Assembly: GCA_964058805.1 (NCBI GenBank) | Contig: CAXKVV010000713.1 | Location: 1-64,000 of the forward strand | DNA: 64,000 bases | Reading direction: 5' to 3' | Source of the DNA: Schoenoplectus triqueter | Lineage: Eukaryota; Streptophyta; Magnoliopsida; Poales; Cyperaceae | Notes under the pieces: generated by a model | Seen by the model: the letters and a program-made list of their open reading frames with translations, nothing else | The model's database searches: none | What the model was told of the DNA's origin: nothing | Position numbers and translations under genes: made by a program | Part shown: positions 38,178-50,965 of the stretch, in pieces | Position numbering within the stretch: the stretch's first letter is position 1 | Layout of the letters: each line of letters begins with the position of its first letter

Positions 38178-38551
38178 TACATTTTGCAGTTTTTAATGAA
38201 AATAATTATTAGTAAATTAATATTATTAAAAATAAGAGTGAGAAACTGATAAGTTCAAAAATACGAATAGCAACGTGCCACTAGCAGTAGCGCACTCACT
38301 TTTTTTTTTTACAAAACGCGCCACCGGCGCGGTGGCGCGTTTCCAAATTTTTTTTTTTACGAAACGCATCACTGCCAGTGGTGCGTTTCCTTCTTATATA
38401 TACAAAACACGCGCAGTCAGTGACGCGTTTCGTCCACGCCACTGACAGTGGCGCGCTGCCATTCATATATTTAAAATTTTATGGTTTTCACTCTTATTTT
38501 TAACAATATTAATTTACTAATAATTATTTTCATTAAAAACTGTACATTTTG
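38178..38551. mobile_element. Mutator-type MITE with GC-rich hairpin core
   Basis: The element is 38187-38542 (356 bp), flanked by a perfect 9-bp direct repeat TACATTTTG (38178-38186, 38543-38551). The terminal inverted repeats are about 60 bases and nearly identical (CAGTTTTTAATGAAAATAAT...). A 9-bp duplication with long inverted ends is the Mutator signature. The core holds hairpins: arms AAACGCGCCACC/GGTGGCGCGTTT (38314-38342, perfect), GAAACGCATCACT/AGTGGTGCGTTTC (38361-38389, one G-T pair) and CGCCACT/AGTGGCG (38437-38453), plus a weaker one at about 38276-38296. It codes for nothing. Confidence 0.85.
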
Positions 38552-38717
38552 TTCCGTAAAAAAGGGACAAATACCAAGCGCATTTACTTGCGTTTAACCC
38601 AGTCAAAGTCAAAAATGAAGGCAGTTGCATTGGCACCAGGGTGCAGTAGTACCTCCGTCATGTCAATTCTTCAGATTTCCACGTTCCATCTCCCCGACAA
38701 GTTAATCACTATAGTAC

Positions 38718-38756
<39 letters not shown>

Positions 38757-38757
38757 G
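38718..38757. repeat. TAT/ATT trinucleotide microsatellite
   Basis: About 13 ATT units. Confidence 0.95.
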
Positions 38758-38945
38758 GATACGCTTCGGACGGTGCAAAACATAATTAAATATAATAAAT
38801 TAGAATGGTAAAAAAATTATTTTTTGTTCAATGAGATCATAATTCAAAATGGTAGAATAAATGTATTTGAATTTATTTTTTCAAATAGTAATTGTTCTGA
38901 ATAATAAAAATAAATAAAAGAATGATTATTTCAATTATCATTGAA

Positions 38946-39262
38946 TATGTTAGGATGACTCATAAATAGCAAAATAATTATTATTTTTGAAATAGAAATA
39001 ACAATGGTGTATTCAAAAATAAATATGCTATTTAATAACGGTGAGAATAACTAACATTTTCCTATTCTGTGAGGGAAATGGAATAGTTATTATTTTTCTC
39101 AACTCTTCATTACTATTTTAAATATGCAATCAAAATAACATTTTTACTATCCGAAATAACGTCATGTTTTTACTATTCTCACACTAACTTAGAAAATCAC
39201 TATTTTTAATTATCCATATTTACTATTCTCAATTTCCTTATTCTTACACTATTCTTTATATA
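38946..39262. mobile_element. TTTGGAT-type MITE, diverged copy A
   Basis: Shares the internal order GAATAGAAATARCAAYGGTG, ACRGTGAGAAT, CTATTCYRWGRGGRA, TTCTCAACTCTT and AAAATCACTATTTTT with the copies that follow. Both ends are decayed. Confidence 0.5.
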
Positions 39263-39266
39263 TGGG

Positions 39267-39585
39267 TATATTTGGATCAATAAGGAACAGCAGAAAAGCT
39301 ATTGTTCTCGGAATAAAAATAGCAGTGGTATATTCAAACACAAATCTATTATTTGTGAACAGTGAGAATATATTCTATTATGTTGTTCCTAGAGGAAGAT
39401 AGAATAGTTATTGTTCTTCTCATTTTTTTTACTATTCCAAATAATATTTTACCGTTTGGAATAGCATCACATTTTTATTATACTCGTGCTAACGAAAAAA
39501 TCACTATTTTTTCACTATTCTTATTTACTATTCTTAGTTCTTTTATTCTTCCACTATTTGATTGTATGTTTGCATCGTGCAAAGA
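39267..39585. mobile_element. TTTGGAT-type MITE, copy B
   Basis: Starts TATTTGGATCAATAAGGAAC and runs through TGTTCTCGGAATAAAAATAG, AACAGTGAGAATAT and AAAAAATCACTATTTTTTCAC to ATGTTTGCATCGTGCAAAG. Confidence 0.6.
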
Positions 39586-39850
39586 ATAACATAAGAATAG
39601 AGGAATTGAGAATAGTAAATGAGAAAAGTGAAAAAATAGTGATTTTTTCGGTTAACGTGAGTATAGTAAAAAGATGATGTCATTTTAAATGGTAGAAATA
39701 TTATTTTGAATGTTTGTTTGAAATAGTAACGAAAAGTTAATAAGAATAGCAGTTATTTCATTTTCCTCTTGGAATAACAGAATAACATCTATTTTTACTG
39801 TTTCGGAACAACAATTATTTCATCTTTCCCTCGGAATAAAGATAGTGATA
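39570..39850. mobile_element. TTTGGAT-type MITE, copy C (inverted)
   Basis: Reads as the reverse complement of copy B: TTGCATCGTGCAAAGAATAA, GTGAAAAAATAGTGATTTTT and TAACAGAATAACATCTATTT. Copies B and C therefore meet head to head around 39570-39585. Confidence 0.55.
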
Positions 39851-40185
39851 TTTGGATAGCACGAGAACCGCAGAATAGCTGATATTCTCATAATAGAAAT
39901 AGCAACGGTGCAAACAAATATAAATTCGCTATTCTGAAACATTAAAAATAGCTACTATATTTCTCAACTCTCTATTACTATTTCAAACAAACAATCGAAT
40001 AATATTTTTATTATTCTTGCGCTAACAAATAAATCACTATTTTTTCACTATCTTTATTTATTATTCTCAATTCCTCTAGTCTTACATTATTTTTTGCATG
40101 ATTCAACGTAATTAAAAATAGCAAAAAAATCATTATTCCTGCACTATTCTTTATGAAACATACTTTTTTAAATCTTAAAGAAATA
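39851..40185. mobile_element. TTTGGAT-type MITE, copy D
   Basis: Starts TATTTGGATAGCACGAGAAC, includes AATAGAAATAGCAACGGTGC and AATCACTATTTTTTCACTAT, and decays after TTGCATGATTCAACG. Confidence 0.55.
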
Positions 40186-40556
40186 AATATGTTTGGATGG
40201 CATGAGAACAACGGAATAGCTGTTGTTCTCAGAATAGAAATAATAACGGTGCAACCAAATATAAATCTATTGTTCAGAAACAGTGAGAATGGTTGTTGTT
40301 ATGCTATTCCGAGAGAGATGAAATAGTTGTTGTTCTTCTCAATTCTTCGTTATTATTCTAAATAAACAATCCAAACAACATTCCTATCTTTTATAATAAC
40401 ATCACATTTTTATTATTATCCTCGCGCAATCGAAAAATCTCTATTTTTTTTACTATAATCACGCTAACTGAAAAATCTCTATTTTTTTTACTATCCTCAC
40501 TTACTATTCTCAATTTTTTTATTCTTACCTTATTGTTTGCACCATCCAAACATATC
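40186..40556. mobile_element. TTTGGAT-type MITE, copy E (best ends)
   Basis: The left end ATATGTTTGGATGGCATGAG is matched by the right end TGCACCATCCAAACATAT, giving about 14 bases of inverted terminus. TAA lies outside both ends (AAATAA before, CCTAAG after), which would fit the 3-bp TWA duplication of PIF/Harbinger elements; this is suggestive only. A 50-base internal piece is duplicated around 40430-40490. Confidence 0.6.
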
Positions 40557-43500
40557 CTAAGTGAATAGAATATAATTTCAGCAGAATACAGTACTCGTTA
40601 CAAATTACGATATCAGGTGACAGCTCCCTAGCTGAGGGCTTTATATTAGAAAATTACGAAATCACATCGCGTTATTTTTATTCAAATATTCATTACGGTA
40701 ATATTTACTGTTTGAATTAAGAAAATTATTATTGATAGAACACAATGCATAAATTTCTCCAAAACTAAAGAAAATATACTAAAACATTTCTTCTTCGAAT
40801 ATTTCACTATGGTTTCTTTTTCTCTTGTACACTGAAATATCTATAAATTCAGCGAAATTTGAGTGGTAGTGATAGATTTTCTTACAATGAATTCCTAGAA
40901 TGATAAAAAAAAGAATTGCAATAATTACCATAATAATGTCTTTATTCTTAAATAAAGTGTGGTAGAGTAGAAATAAATCACAATCCGAAATCAGAGAAAA
41001 AAGAATTAACTGATCATAAATTTTCAAGCTCTTCTTATCCCCCAACAAAAATCTCTCAAGACCCCATCTCCCTTCCCCCCTCCCGGATAATGATATGAAA
41101 CCCGAACAATAACAATTATAAAACTCATCAATCAAAATGCAGACAAAAAATCATTCTTGCAAATGAAAGATCGGCCTAACTTTTTTTTTGCATATTTAAT
41201 TCATTTTAAATGTGAAAAATGTATAATTTTAACTGATATAAACTTCTAAAATTATGGATTTTTATAGTTAAAACGTGTTAGTATGCTCTTTCATTCACGA
41301 TAATGATTTTTTATTTGTTTTATTGATCGATTGGTTTAATTATTACTGTTCAAAATTGATACCATTTCAAGGGGAAAAAACAAATATTCCATTATCGTGA
41401 CTGCAGCCCATATGCAATTTCGTATTATGAATATTAAGAATTAAGTTTCAATATATATTAATGTGGTATTATAATATTGAGAAATACATTCTACAAGGTG
41501 TTTACTAAAAAAATGAAAAATAAAAGGAAAGACACAAATAACGTATAAAAGCAATCCCACCAAAACTATTGAGTGTGTATCATCTATAGTACATTAAATC
41601 TTTGAAGTCATATCTAATTAATTGAAAAATAATTATTTCATTGTGATATACAATAATTTTAAAAATGACTTCATTTCATTGTCTAATTTCAGTTGTAGTT
41701 TAATTTCAGCTCATTTTAAAATTATAAATCTAATTTTATCTGACACAAACGTATTAATATATGTCATAATAACCCTACTAAAATAAAATCTTGATTCGGT
41801 CTCTGACGGAGGATATGAATTCAAAACTAATAACCAGCTTCAATCAGACAATCTGGCACGGGAGAAATATGAAAGAATGACATGGAATATATCAATATAA
41901 TAATAGACGAGGCATGTGCCACAGTTGAATAGGTCGTTGGAGGAGTCAAGAATCTGAGCTGGATACGATGCAATGATATGAAAAGAGAGAAAAATTGCTT
42001 GGTCGAGCTTGTTTTCTACTATTTGATGTTACTGTGCAACGGCCCTTTCACCTGATCTCTCAGAGGATGCCAGGAAAGAAAGAAATATCATAAAACAATG
42101 ACCCCCATTCGGCCATTCCATTCCCAACCAACAAATCTTCTCTGGATTCGTTTGTGCCTGGAAGCCCTCCAGTTTTCCTCCATTTCCCATCACTTGCCTT
42201 TTGTATTTGTATCATCATGTGTTATTGATAGTGTTGAATATGATTTTCTTAGAGGTGGAGAAAACAAGCAAAATCTTTATATGAAAAAACCTCAATAATT
42301 ATTTTAGTATTATCTCTCACTTATATTCTCTTACAAAACAACATATTACAAGTTCTTTTATAGAGCTAAACATTAGAATAAAATTTTGAAATTCATAATA
42401 AATAAGAAAAAAAACTATACAGTCTAGTCAAATCTGATATATCTCCATTAAAATAATCATATTTTTTTATTGAAAACTTAAAATAACTTAAAATTCAAGC
42501 CTTAAAAATTAGACTTCAAGAACTTTAAATTCATATGTCATACACATAACCCGTCAAAATTCCTCATTAATCACCCTTAAATTTAATGATTTTTCCAACT
42601 AACTTAAATAAAATATTAATTAAGCTTATATTACCAACATACAATTATTTTGTTTCCAAAATGGTATTCGGTACGGATTATCAATGACTTTGTCGTTGTC
42701 GCTAAGGTTGCGGATTTAATATATATTGACGCCTTAAAATAACTGAGTATCGAATCTACCTTCTAATATAATAGGGCCTATAATAAAAAAATATTTTTAT
42801 TTTTTAGTAAATATTTTAATTTTCTTTTTATTTTGGTGCTTTTGGGCTGGTCCTTGTATGTAATATATTTATCATGGTCAATTATAGTAAAGTCATTTAG
42901 TATACTTATTAAAAAAAGGTCAAATAAATGAAATATATTTTTAAAAGATGACATACAAATATCTTCCAACTTATAATTATCCTTATTCTCCACTGCAAGA
43001 ATAAGATTTTTTTTCTTTGTAGTATAGTTTTGTCTGCTTTAAAGCGAACTGTATCGGATCTCACTATTTTTTTGTTCAAAATAAAATTCACATTTTTTAT
43101 GCACAATTGAATATACCTTGACGTTTATTATGTGAATTATATGACCCGTAACATGAATTACAAGTTTTATGGAGATTATTATTTGTATTAGCAATGGAAT
43201 AATGGATGATCACTAGCTTTAAACTTCAATATAAGACTCTTATTTAGTATGGGGAATATCACCAATACTGGTAAAAGGCTCATATACAATAATAATTATA
43301 ATGATATATTAGTATAAAATATAAATAGAAGAATTCACCGACATAACAAAAATATATTTTAATGGATATTATTTTCTAAAATAAAGTTGCTCCGACAGCT
43401 ACCCGGATCCAATTAATTGCCCAACTCCCCTGGTTCCCCCTCCTCCATATCTGCACTCGGATTTCCTTGCACATTTCATACACGCATCTATTTTCATGTA

Positions 43501-45654
43501 ACGAGTCATTGTGAAACTATATATTGACTCGTTTTATGGTTTTTGGATTGGTGTTATTTATAGGATATCTAGATTATGAAATCTCAAATTTCTAACCCGA
43601 TCTTCTGGATCTGGACCAAGCAGTGGCTGTACGGTGAGTTTACAAATTACAACGTGAATATTAAGGCAAGTTTTGGGAAATAATAAAAATATTTCGAAAT
43701 CAGAGGCCAGTGGATTTTCTTTGTTTTCCCCCTTTTTTCTACCTAGTTTGGGACATCAAACTTGAAATAGACATCAATTTCATATATTTCTTGTGAAAGC
43801 ACCACAAAACTCCATTTATTTATTTATTATTTTTCAGCGCTTAGAAAGTGACATGTCTCATTTTTTTTCCTTCAAACTTTTTTGTCCATTCTTTCATCAT
43901 GAACATAAAATATTTGTCCTTTAAACAATATGCTTGCGGACCAGTACCATTCAATATTATATAATACAATGATTTTTTTTTAAATTTGGTTGACACTCAC
44001 TTCCATCGGTACTATTAATGAAAGTTGTAATCTGTCAAAGTATTTTCAGCTTAAAAAAATGTTTCGTATTAATTTAAAATTAAAAACGATAAAGTTGACA
44101 AGTTTCGGTTCTTATTTTATTTTATAAATATTTTAATACATAAACTTCTTAAATTTATTATCATAAATTATTACTTTATTATCGGGTCAAATTTAATGTC
44201 CCGATTCTTCTGTTCTCTGTATACTGTTTCTTCATTCTTTTTTCTTTTTGGTAAAACTAGGAGCAGATACGAATCTCAGTGGACCCACCAAATACCCAGC
44301 AAAACTCCAAAAATAACGAAATAATAATAAAAAAAGGGATGAAGGTTTAGAGATTTGTGAGTTCATAACCTGATACTCTCCAGTCTCTCCACCATGCGCC
44401 GCGTCTCATTGAAAAAGGTGGTGGTAGCTTTGGTTGGTTCCTTCCATTTCAATTCAAACCAAATATATTTGGGTGTCACATATGCAATTTTTTTATTTCT
44501 AGAAAAGAATATTTTTTTGGATCTAACGTGATTGTTTTTTTTTACTAAACTAAAAAGGACTGAGATAAAAAAAATGATCCCTTACTGAATCATTTATATT
44601 TTATCATATTTTATAAATATATAGTATAAAAAATTATAAAATAAAATACTTATGCTAGATTATGAGAAAAAAAATTAAACTTTTTTTAAATTTTATAAAG
44701 TTCCCGCATGTTCTTTTTAATTCATTGCATCCTTTTGTTTGGAACTTTGGGTAATGGATTTCCATTCTAAACACGCCAGTACCAGTCATGGAGGATACTC
44801 CATTCGATTTGGTTTGGATCTTTCTCACTCACCATGTTTGTGAGAGGGAAAAAACAAATTTGACACAATGTAAGTGAAAAAAAATAATAATATTTTTTTT
44901 TCCACTCGTATGGTGGCAAGAGGAGAGTCCGAACGAGGCCTTAGAGGTAGATCATTTGAACTTGTTAACTTGGTTTTTTATTTATGTGTCCTTGCTATTT
45001 ACCAATATTATATTTACTCATCTAAATTACTTTGAAGACTATTTTTCGGCACACTTCAAAGGAAAAGGCTAAATAGTTATGTACTTTGTAATAACTCTTT
45101 CTGTATTTTAGGGTGATCATATTAATAGCATGGGGGCTGTTACTCTAAAAAATTCTGAAAACTAATATATCTATTAAAAATTTATGATATTTTATAATGT
45201 AATTATCATAGTTTTTTTTTTTCATTTCAGCGTTCAAAATTTTAGATGTAGTATCTAAGATATATACAATTATTTTACTCCCTCATAATTTTGGATTAAG
45301 CTCTGTAGATGATTATTAGTATGAAAACACAAAATAGTGTTGATGGCATCATGTGTTATATGGATGCGGGTATTTTATCCGATATAATATAGTGTGGTGA
45401 TACGATGATTTAAAAAATTTAGGTTACAAGTGAGACTTATATATAATAATAATATTTTTAATAAATATAAAATTGTATTTATATGATTCAGAAAACGGTG
45501 AAGTAATCAAATTATTATGCATTTATGTACGAGCATATGATTCCACAGTTTGACAATATATTAAATGAACCAAGGTTTAGCGTATATAAATAATAAATTA
45601 AGCTATGCTCAAATGTGATTATAAATTCATAACTAGAGTTAAATTAAAGGGAAT
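40557..45654. other. Intergenic, AT-rich, nothing recognised
   Basis: Five kilobases without a gene I can support. The frames found are short, have AT-driven codon use and match no family known to me. Confidence 0.45.
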
Positions 45655-46038
45655 GGATCACTTGACAATGGTTATCTTAATAATCTTGAGAATGAATTTT
45701 CAAATAAATACGAAAAAAACCTTAAAAATAGAAAAAAAAACTTATGAATAAGTTTTTCTACTTACAAATTGATAGTGATTCAAATTTTATACAATTTTAT
45801 TATCTTTTGATAGTCCATCAAAGACTGTCAAATTATAATCATTGTAAATTACATTAAATTTTGATGGCCTTTGATGAAGTATCAAACGATAATGAAATTG
45901 CATGAAATTTGAATCATCATCAATCTATAAGTAGAAGAACATATCTGTAAGATTTATTTTCTATTTTTAAGATTTTTTTAATGTTTATTTGAAAATCTAT
46001 TATCAAGATTATCAAAATAACCCATTATTAAGTGATCC
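45655..46038. mobile_element. Fold-back MITE, family 4 (intact)
   Basis: GGATCACTTGACAATGG...GATTATTAAGATAACC-type left arm and the reverse at right (TTGATAATCTTGATAATAG read on the minus strand), with termini GGATCACTT and AAGTGATCC. The arms are about 55 bases, and the element also pairs further in (ATAGTCCATCAAAGAC against GATGGCCTTTGATGAAGTAT). It ends about 565 bases upstream of the response-regulator start codon. A decayed copy lies at 19898-20188. Confidence 0.75.
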
Positions 46039-46099
46039 TCACCTAAATTAAATAAGGATCAACACACATACTAAAGATAAATGGTCGAGTAACTTGAGT

Positions 46100-46526
46100 T
46101 CACCCTCGTATTTATTCGGATAGCGTGAGATTTTGCTCGTCGGCAACATGAGTTTTATTCGTTGAATTTTCGTGTACGAAAATGAAAATAAAATAACAGA
46201 AAGATCAAATAAATTATGACCACCAACGGGTCGGATTTTCTGGTGCAACAAACAACAACATATCTCCATTAACCCGGTAGCATCGTGGCGGGTCCCATTG
46301 TGTATTTTTCTTGTAATGAAAACTAGGCTATCGTGGGGAATTCCTGTGAAGATATGGAGAAAATCTGGTCGGATCTTGCTTTCTAAGAAAGGGGATTTGG
46401 TCGCCTTTTTTTATACCTCTCTCATATCCAAACGAATCCTTATGAAGTGTTTTAAAACTACCCAAAATTATTATTCGGTCACATTCAATCCAAACTCGCC
46501 TCTTCATCTCCCCTCCCCTTTTATAA
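46100..46526 (+). promoter_or_regulatory. Promoter of the response regulator, with TATA box
   Basis: TTTTATAAC at about 46519-46527 lies 78 bases before the ATG, a fitting TATA distance for a short leader. Upstream there are several RGATY words (AGATT at about 46128, GGATT at about 46233, GGATC at about 46370, GGATT reversed at about 46435), the core bound by type-B response regulators, which activate type-A genes. Such short words occur by chance, so the regulatory link is inferred. Confidence 0.45.
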
Positions 46527-46603
46527 CACCACATCTCTCTTTGCCTTTTCATATATTCACCATTTCTCCAAGTTTCCTTCATTCTTTCTCACTATCATTT
46601 GCA

Positions 46604-48042
46604 ATGGCAGTTGAAACTCAAAACCAGTTTCATGTGTTGGCGGTTGATGATAGTGTTCTTGATAGGAAACTGATTGAGAGGCTATTGAAAACATCTTCAT
46701 ACCAAGGTATTTTAGTTTCCCTCTTGAACTTGAACTGGTTATCAAGTTTGTTCTTTAATTGTTAACAATTTGTGTGAGAACCAAGTTTTTGATTCTAAAT
46801 TTCTCTTTTATTTTGTCAATTGTTCAGTTACAACTGTGGATTCTGGATGCAAAGCTCTGGAATTTCTGGGTTTGCAAGATGAAAAAAGTGAAAATGCTGC
46901 TTCTGTTTCATCTCACAATCAGGTATATATTTATTCATAAACTAGATCCAATTAATTTTTGTTCAACAACATTGATCTGATATTAATTACTGGTGCAATT
47001 TTGTTGTAATTTCAGGATGTAGAGGTTAATTTGATCATAACAGACTACTGCATGCCTGGTATGACCGGGTATGACCTCCTCAAGAAAATTAAGGTATCCA
47101 TCAATTTATCTCCCACTTTGGTTGAAAATTGATCCAGAGATGTCCCCTTAATTTAATTATTGGAAGAGAACTAAATGTTGTCTATTGATTTGTGTAATCA
47201 GGAATCATCTTCTCTAAGAGATATACCTGTGGTAATCATGTCATCTGAGAACATCCCTTCTAGAATCAACCGGTGAGTATACATCTCTCTCACTCTCTGT
47301 TTGGTACCCACAAAAATGAACTGTTGCGTTATACCTACATAAACACATTCAGATCCTTGATCTGTCTTTGAACTGGTTTAGTTATATCCCAAATTTTGTT
47401 CAACCTAGATCCCTGATATGTATCTGTGAATTGCTTTAAGTTAGATCCAGATTTTGTTCAACCTTCTCCTCAAGCTGTTGGGTTTTGGTTGCTTTAGTTG
47501 GATTCTTAGGGAGGGATGAACTCTGTAAAGTGTTAATCCAACTTAATAAGGTGCTGAACCAGCCAGATCCTTAAAACTAACTAGGTACTGTTGGTGATCT
47601 GATCCTATTTAAAGCAATAAATTATTTCTAAATCCAGAAATTAGATTAGAGGATTGAATAGATCTTTCCAAATGCTGAAAACCTAGTTATGTGCCAAAGA
47701 TATGCCTTATCTAAAAAAAAATTGATTTTGTCTTCATTGAAAAATAAAATACTTGATTTTGTGCTAGCAACTCAAATGGAAATTACTCTTTACAGATGCA
47801 TGGAAGAAGGTGCTGACGAGTTCTTTCTAAAGCCAGTTCAGCTCTCAGATGTGAGCCGATTGAAACCACATATATTGAAGAAATCAACTAAATGCCAGGA
47901 TCAAAATCAGAACAAATCTGGCATCACTATTAACAGTTCAACAAACAATGTCAGTGGCATCAAAAGGAAGGCCACTGATGATGGAATCTGGTCGGAGAGA
48001 ATTAGACCCAGATATAGTGGTGGCCCCGTCACGATAGTTTGA
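46604..48042 (+). CDS. Type-A cytokinin response regulator (ARR8/ARR9-like)
   Basis: Five exons, 46604-46706, 46828-46922, 47016-47093, 47202-47272 and 47796-48042, give 197 residues with all splice phases consistent. It is a single receiver domain (about residues 9-145) with the acidic pair D15-D16, phospho-acceptor D76 ([16 protein letters not shown]), conserved S106 (PVVIMSS) and K128 (ADEFFLKPV). The tail is short, with [15 protein letters not shown] and RPR, similar to the C-terminus of ARR8/9 and the rice RR9/RR10 group. No Myb-like output domain is present, so it is type A. It takes phosphate from histidine phosphotransfer proteins and damps cytokinin signalling. The intron positions fit the five-exon layout typical of type-A genes. 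Confidence 0.95.
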
Positions 48043-49170
48043 GATTTCAATTCCTGATCTTTTTTTGTTCTTGTAGATTATAAGTACTTGGAGGTATATA
48101 TATGTTCTCAAGAATATATAGGAAGTTGGAAGATGGATGCAGTAAGGCAATTTTGTTCTGCTGACAAAATTTAACATGGAAGGATTTGAGATGTTTAGAT
48201 GAATAGAGGAACTTGGTCTGTGATCTTAACATGCACTTATTTTCAATTATTTCTTCCTCCATTGCATCACTGTAGCCGAATCTCTGATGGGTTGTTCTTG
48301 TCTGTGATACTGATTACTGACAAATTTCCATATATGGGATTCACAACTACTGAAAGTGAAAATATGGAATGGGCACTCATGTTTCGATATCTTAATTTTG
48401 TAATAAATTAGCTTCTAGTGCAATCTTTTAAGTTTTAAGCACAACCATTACTTATTAAAGTAGATCTATTTATTAAAAAAAAACTAAAGTAGATCTATTT
48501 ATTAAAAAATACAAAAGCAACGCAAACTAAAAAAAATGCTGTCATGATATATTGAGAAAAATTGTATGGGAATCTCTCTACTTATTATCAAACTTGGAAG
48601 ATACTATTGATGAAATAGTTGCATTCGATGGGCCTAGATGTATGAGAAGTCAACAACATATGTTTTTAATCTCGGATGTAGATATTTGACAATGTTCACT
48701 TACTTGATGACCTCATATCTGTTGGATTGTGTTAAATAAGCATTTCAACGCAAGCTTTGTTTGCATTTTGGAAAAATAATATTCCAAACGATACACATTT
48801 TTTTTTGAAAAAAATATATGAATGCTATTTTCGATAAAATATTCCTAATTGAATTGTCACGGTGGGTCATATGTAAAACATAAAATAATATTTTATAGGA
48901 AAATGGGTTTGCATATACAAATTTTTTAATTATACGGGACTGTTAAATTTATTACCGTAATTAGCACACAATTTAAAAAAAATTAAACGAAAACAAAGGA
49001 TCTTACATATGATTAAAATCTGAACAAGAAACCAAATTCAAACGTAACTTGGAATATCTTTGATATATGTTTGAAGCCAATAAGTTGTAGAAATCGATTG
49101 ACAACTGAGTTTCTTGCATCGGAATCCCCTAAAGCAAGGTGAAGGCGAGGATGGACAAGCATGAGCTACC
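48043..49170. other. 3' flank of the response regulator
   Basis: Presumed 3' UTR to about 48.2 kb. A 26-base piece (TAAAGTAGATCTATTTATTA) is duplicated at about 48457 and 48485. Nothing else was recognised. Confidence 0.4.
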
Positions 49171-49202
49171 CCTCACCCCTCACCCCTCACCCCTCACCCC
49201 TC
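49171..49202. repeat. CCCCTCAC minisatellite
   Basis: Four to five perfect copies of the 8-mer CCCCTCAC. Confidence 0.95.
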
Positions 49203-49275
49203 CCTGCTCCCCCCAAATGAAATCAAACCTTCTAGGGTAGAACTCAAGCATTTTGCCTTCTAGCGCTTTGGGGAA

Positions 49276-49288
49276 GGGTTCGAATCCC
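49276..49288 (+). other. tRNA-like B box, possible SINE fragment
   Basis: GGGTTCGAATCCC is a perfect T-arm/B-box sequence, but no convincing acceptor stem or A box lies upstream, so it is not a tRNA gene. It may be a piece of a tRNA-derived SINE; low confidence. Confidence 0.25.
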
Positions 49289-49299
49289 AGAGCTGGTAA

Positions 49300-50965
49300 T
49301 CAACTTTTCAGCGAATTTCCATGTGGTACCATGATTATGGGCCGTGTGGGCCTGCTCAGCAATGGAAATTTCTCACCCAGACCATCTAATGCACTTCATA
49401 TCATCCAATCCACATAAATTAAGGTTACATTTGAACTTGAGCACGTGGACTGGATGGCATGTGCATAAATGACCGTCTATACGGTCGCATGGACTGCATT
49501 TTATTTCATTGTCAGTATGTATGTCTCGTGATGTGTACATGTGTACCACGGAGCTCTTACAATAGAGTTTGGTTTTTTGTGGTGTTTCTAGTTATTCAGT
49601 TGTGCTTGTTAAAGATTTTTATTTTTGAATTGGATCTGCCTGCTATATTTTCTAAGCTGTACTTGTGTACTCGTAATCATCTCAAAAAATAAGCTGGCTA
49701 TTGTTATAATCAGCAATTTGCAAAACTAGATACAACAACAACAAAGTCTTTGATCTCAAATGGGGTAGGTTAGAAATAAAACCCAATCTGAAAGTATAAG
49801 ATTAGAGTTTTCAAATATCAATGATAATAATGATTATGATGAAAAAATAATAAATAAATAAATAAAATAAAATAAATAAAAATGATAATGATGATAATAT
49901 GATAATAATAATAATAATGTTAATAATACAATACAATAAATCTATATTATAAAATATATTTTTAAATCCTTAATTCTAAACCTTAAAATCTAAGAATTAA
50001 TAAACTAAGAATATGAAGTCTATAACTTTATCTGTTAGACTCTAATTTCTAAATTATGGTTTTCGTACATAGATCGCCGTCAAGCACTCATATCCAAAAA
50101 TAAACAATTTAGATATATTTGATTTCCTTCAAATCTCTTTTTATTGTCTCCTCCTATGTCAGTTTTTATTGATCTTTTTTTTTCTTATATTTTCAGTACG
50201 ATTTAGAATATCACTGCGTACTGATGTCTCAGGAGGCCTTCATTGGATATGACCAAACCATCACAAACAATGATTATATCATTTTATTTTGAATTAGTGT
50301 TACCCAAGTTTGTCCCATATATCATCAATTTTTATTTGATCTCTTCATGTGTAGTCGCATATCCAACACAACATCAGTATTTCAGCTACACTCATCTTCT
50401 GAATGTGTTATTCTTTTATAGTTCAACATTTTGCACTGTACATTATCCCGACCTAATCGCTCTCCTATAAAACTTATCTTTTAGTTTATTTGAGACATTA
50501 TCATAAAGAATATCAGATGTTTGTCTTTGTTTCACTCATTTGTCTTTTATTCTATGACTAACATTTTCATCAATCTCTCCGTCACTCTGCAGCATCAATC
50601 ACAAATATCAAAAATGTATCATTTATGGATACTACTTGTCCATCAAAACTAATATTTTCATCATCTGAATTATCCCCGCTAAATTAACACATCATATGTT
50701 CAGTTTTAGTCCTACAAAGTTTAAAAATTTCAATTCTAAAGTTTATCTCCGCACTTTAGTTTCCTACTAGATACCATGTGGATTATTCTGTCTTGTTGAT
50801 TCTGCTCTCGTGTTTTAGTAATTAATTATAACACAAACATTGATGAAACTGATTAACAGTAAGAATACTAGTTTATAACCAAACTGATATGAGGGCTACA
50901 ACTAACAATACCATTAACCAGAAAAAAAACATTTCAGCAGGTGTCGTACAATAATAGGCATAATT
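49300..50965. other. Intergenic, AT-rich, with AAT/GATAAT microsatellite
   Basis: An irregular AAATA, GATAAT and AAT microsatellite lies at about 49820-49925. No gene. Confidence 0.45.

Noticed and set aside
49230..49300. tRNA gene
   Set aside because: Only the B-box motif fits; no cloverleaf stems can be formed around it.
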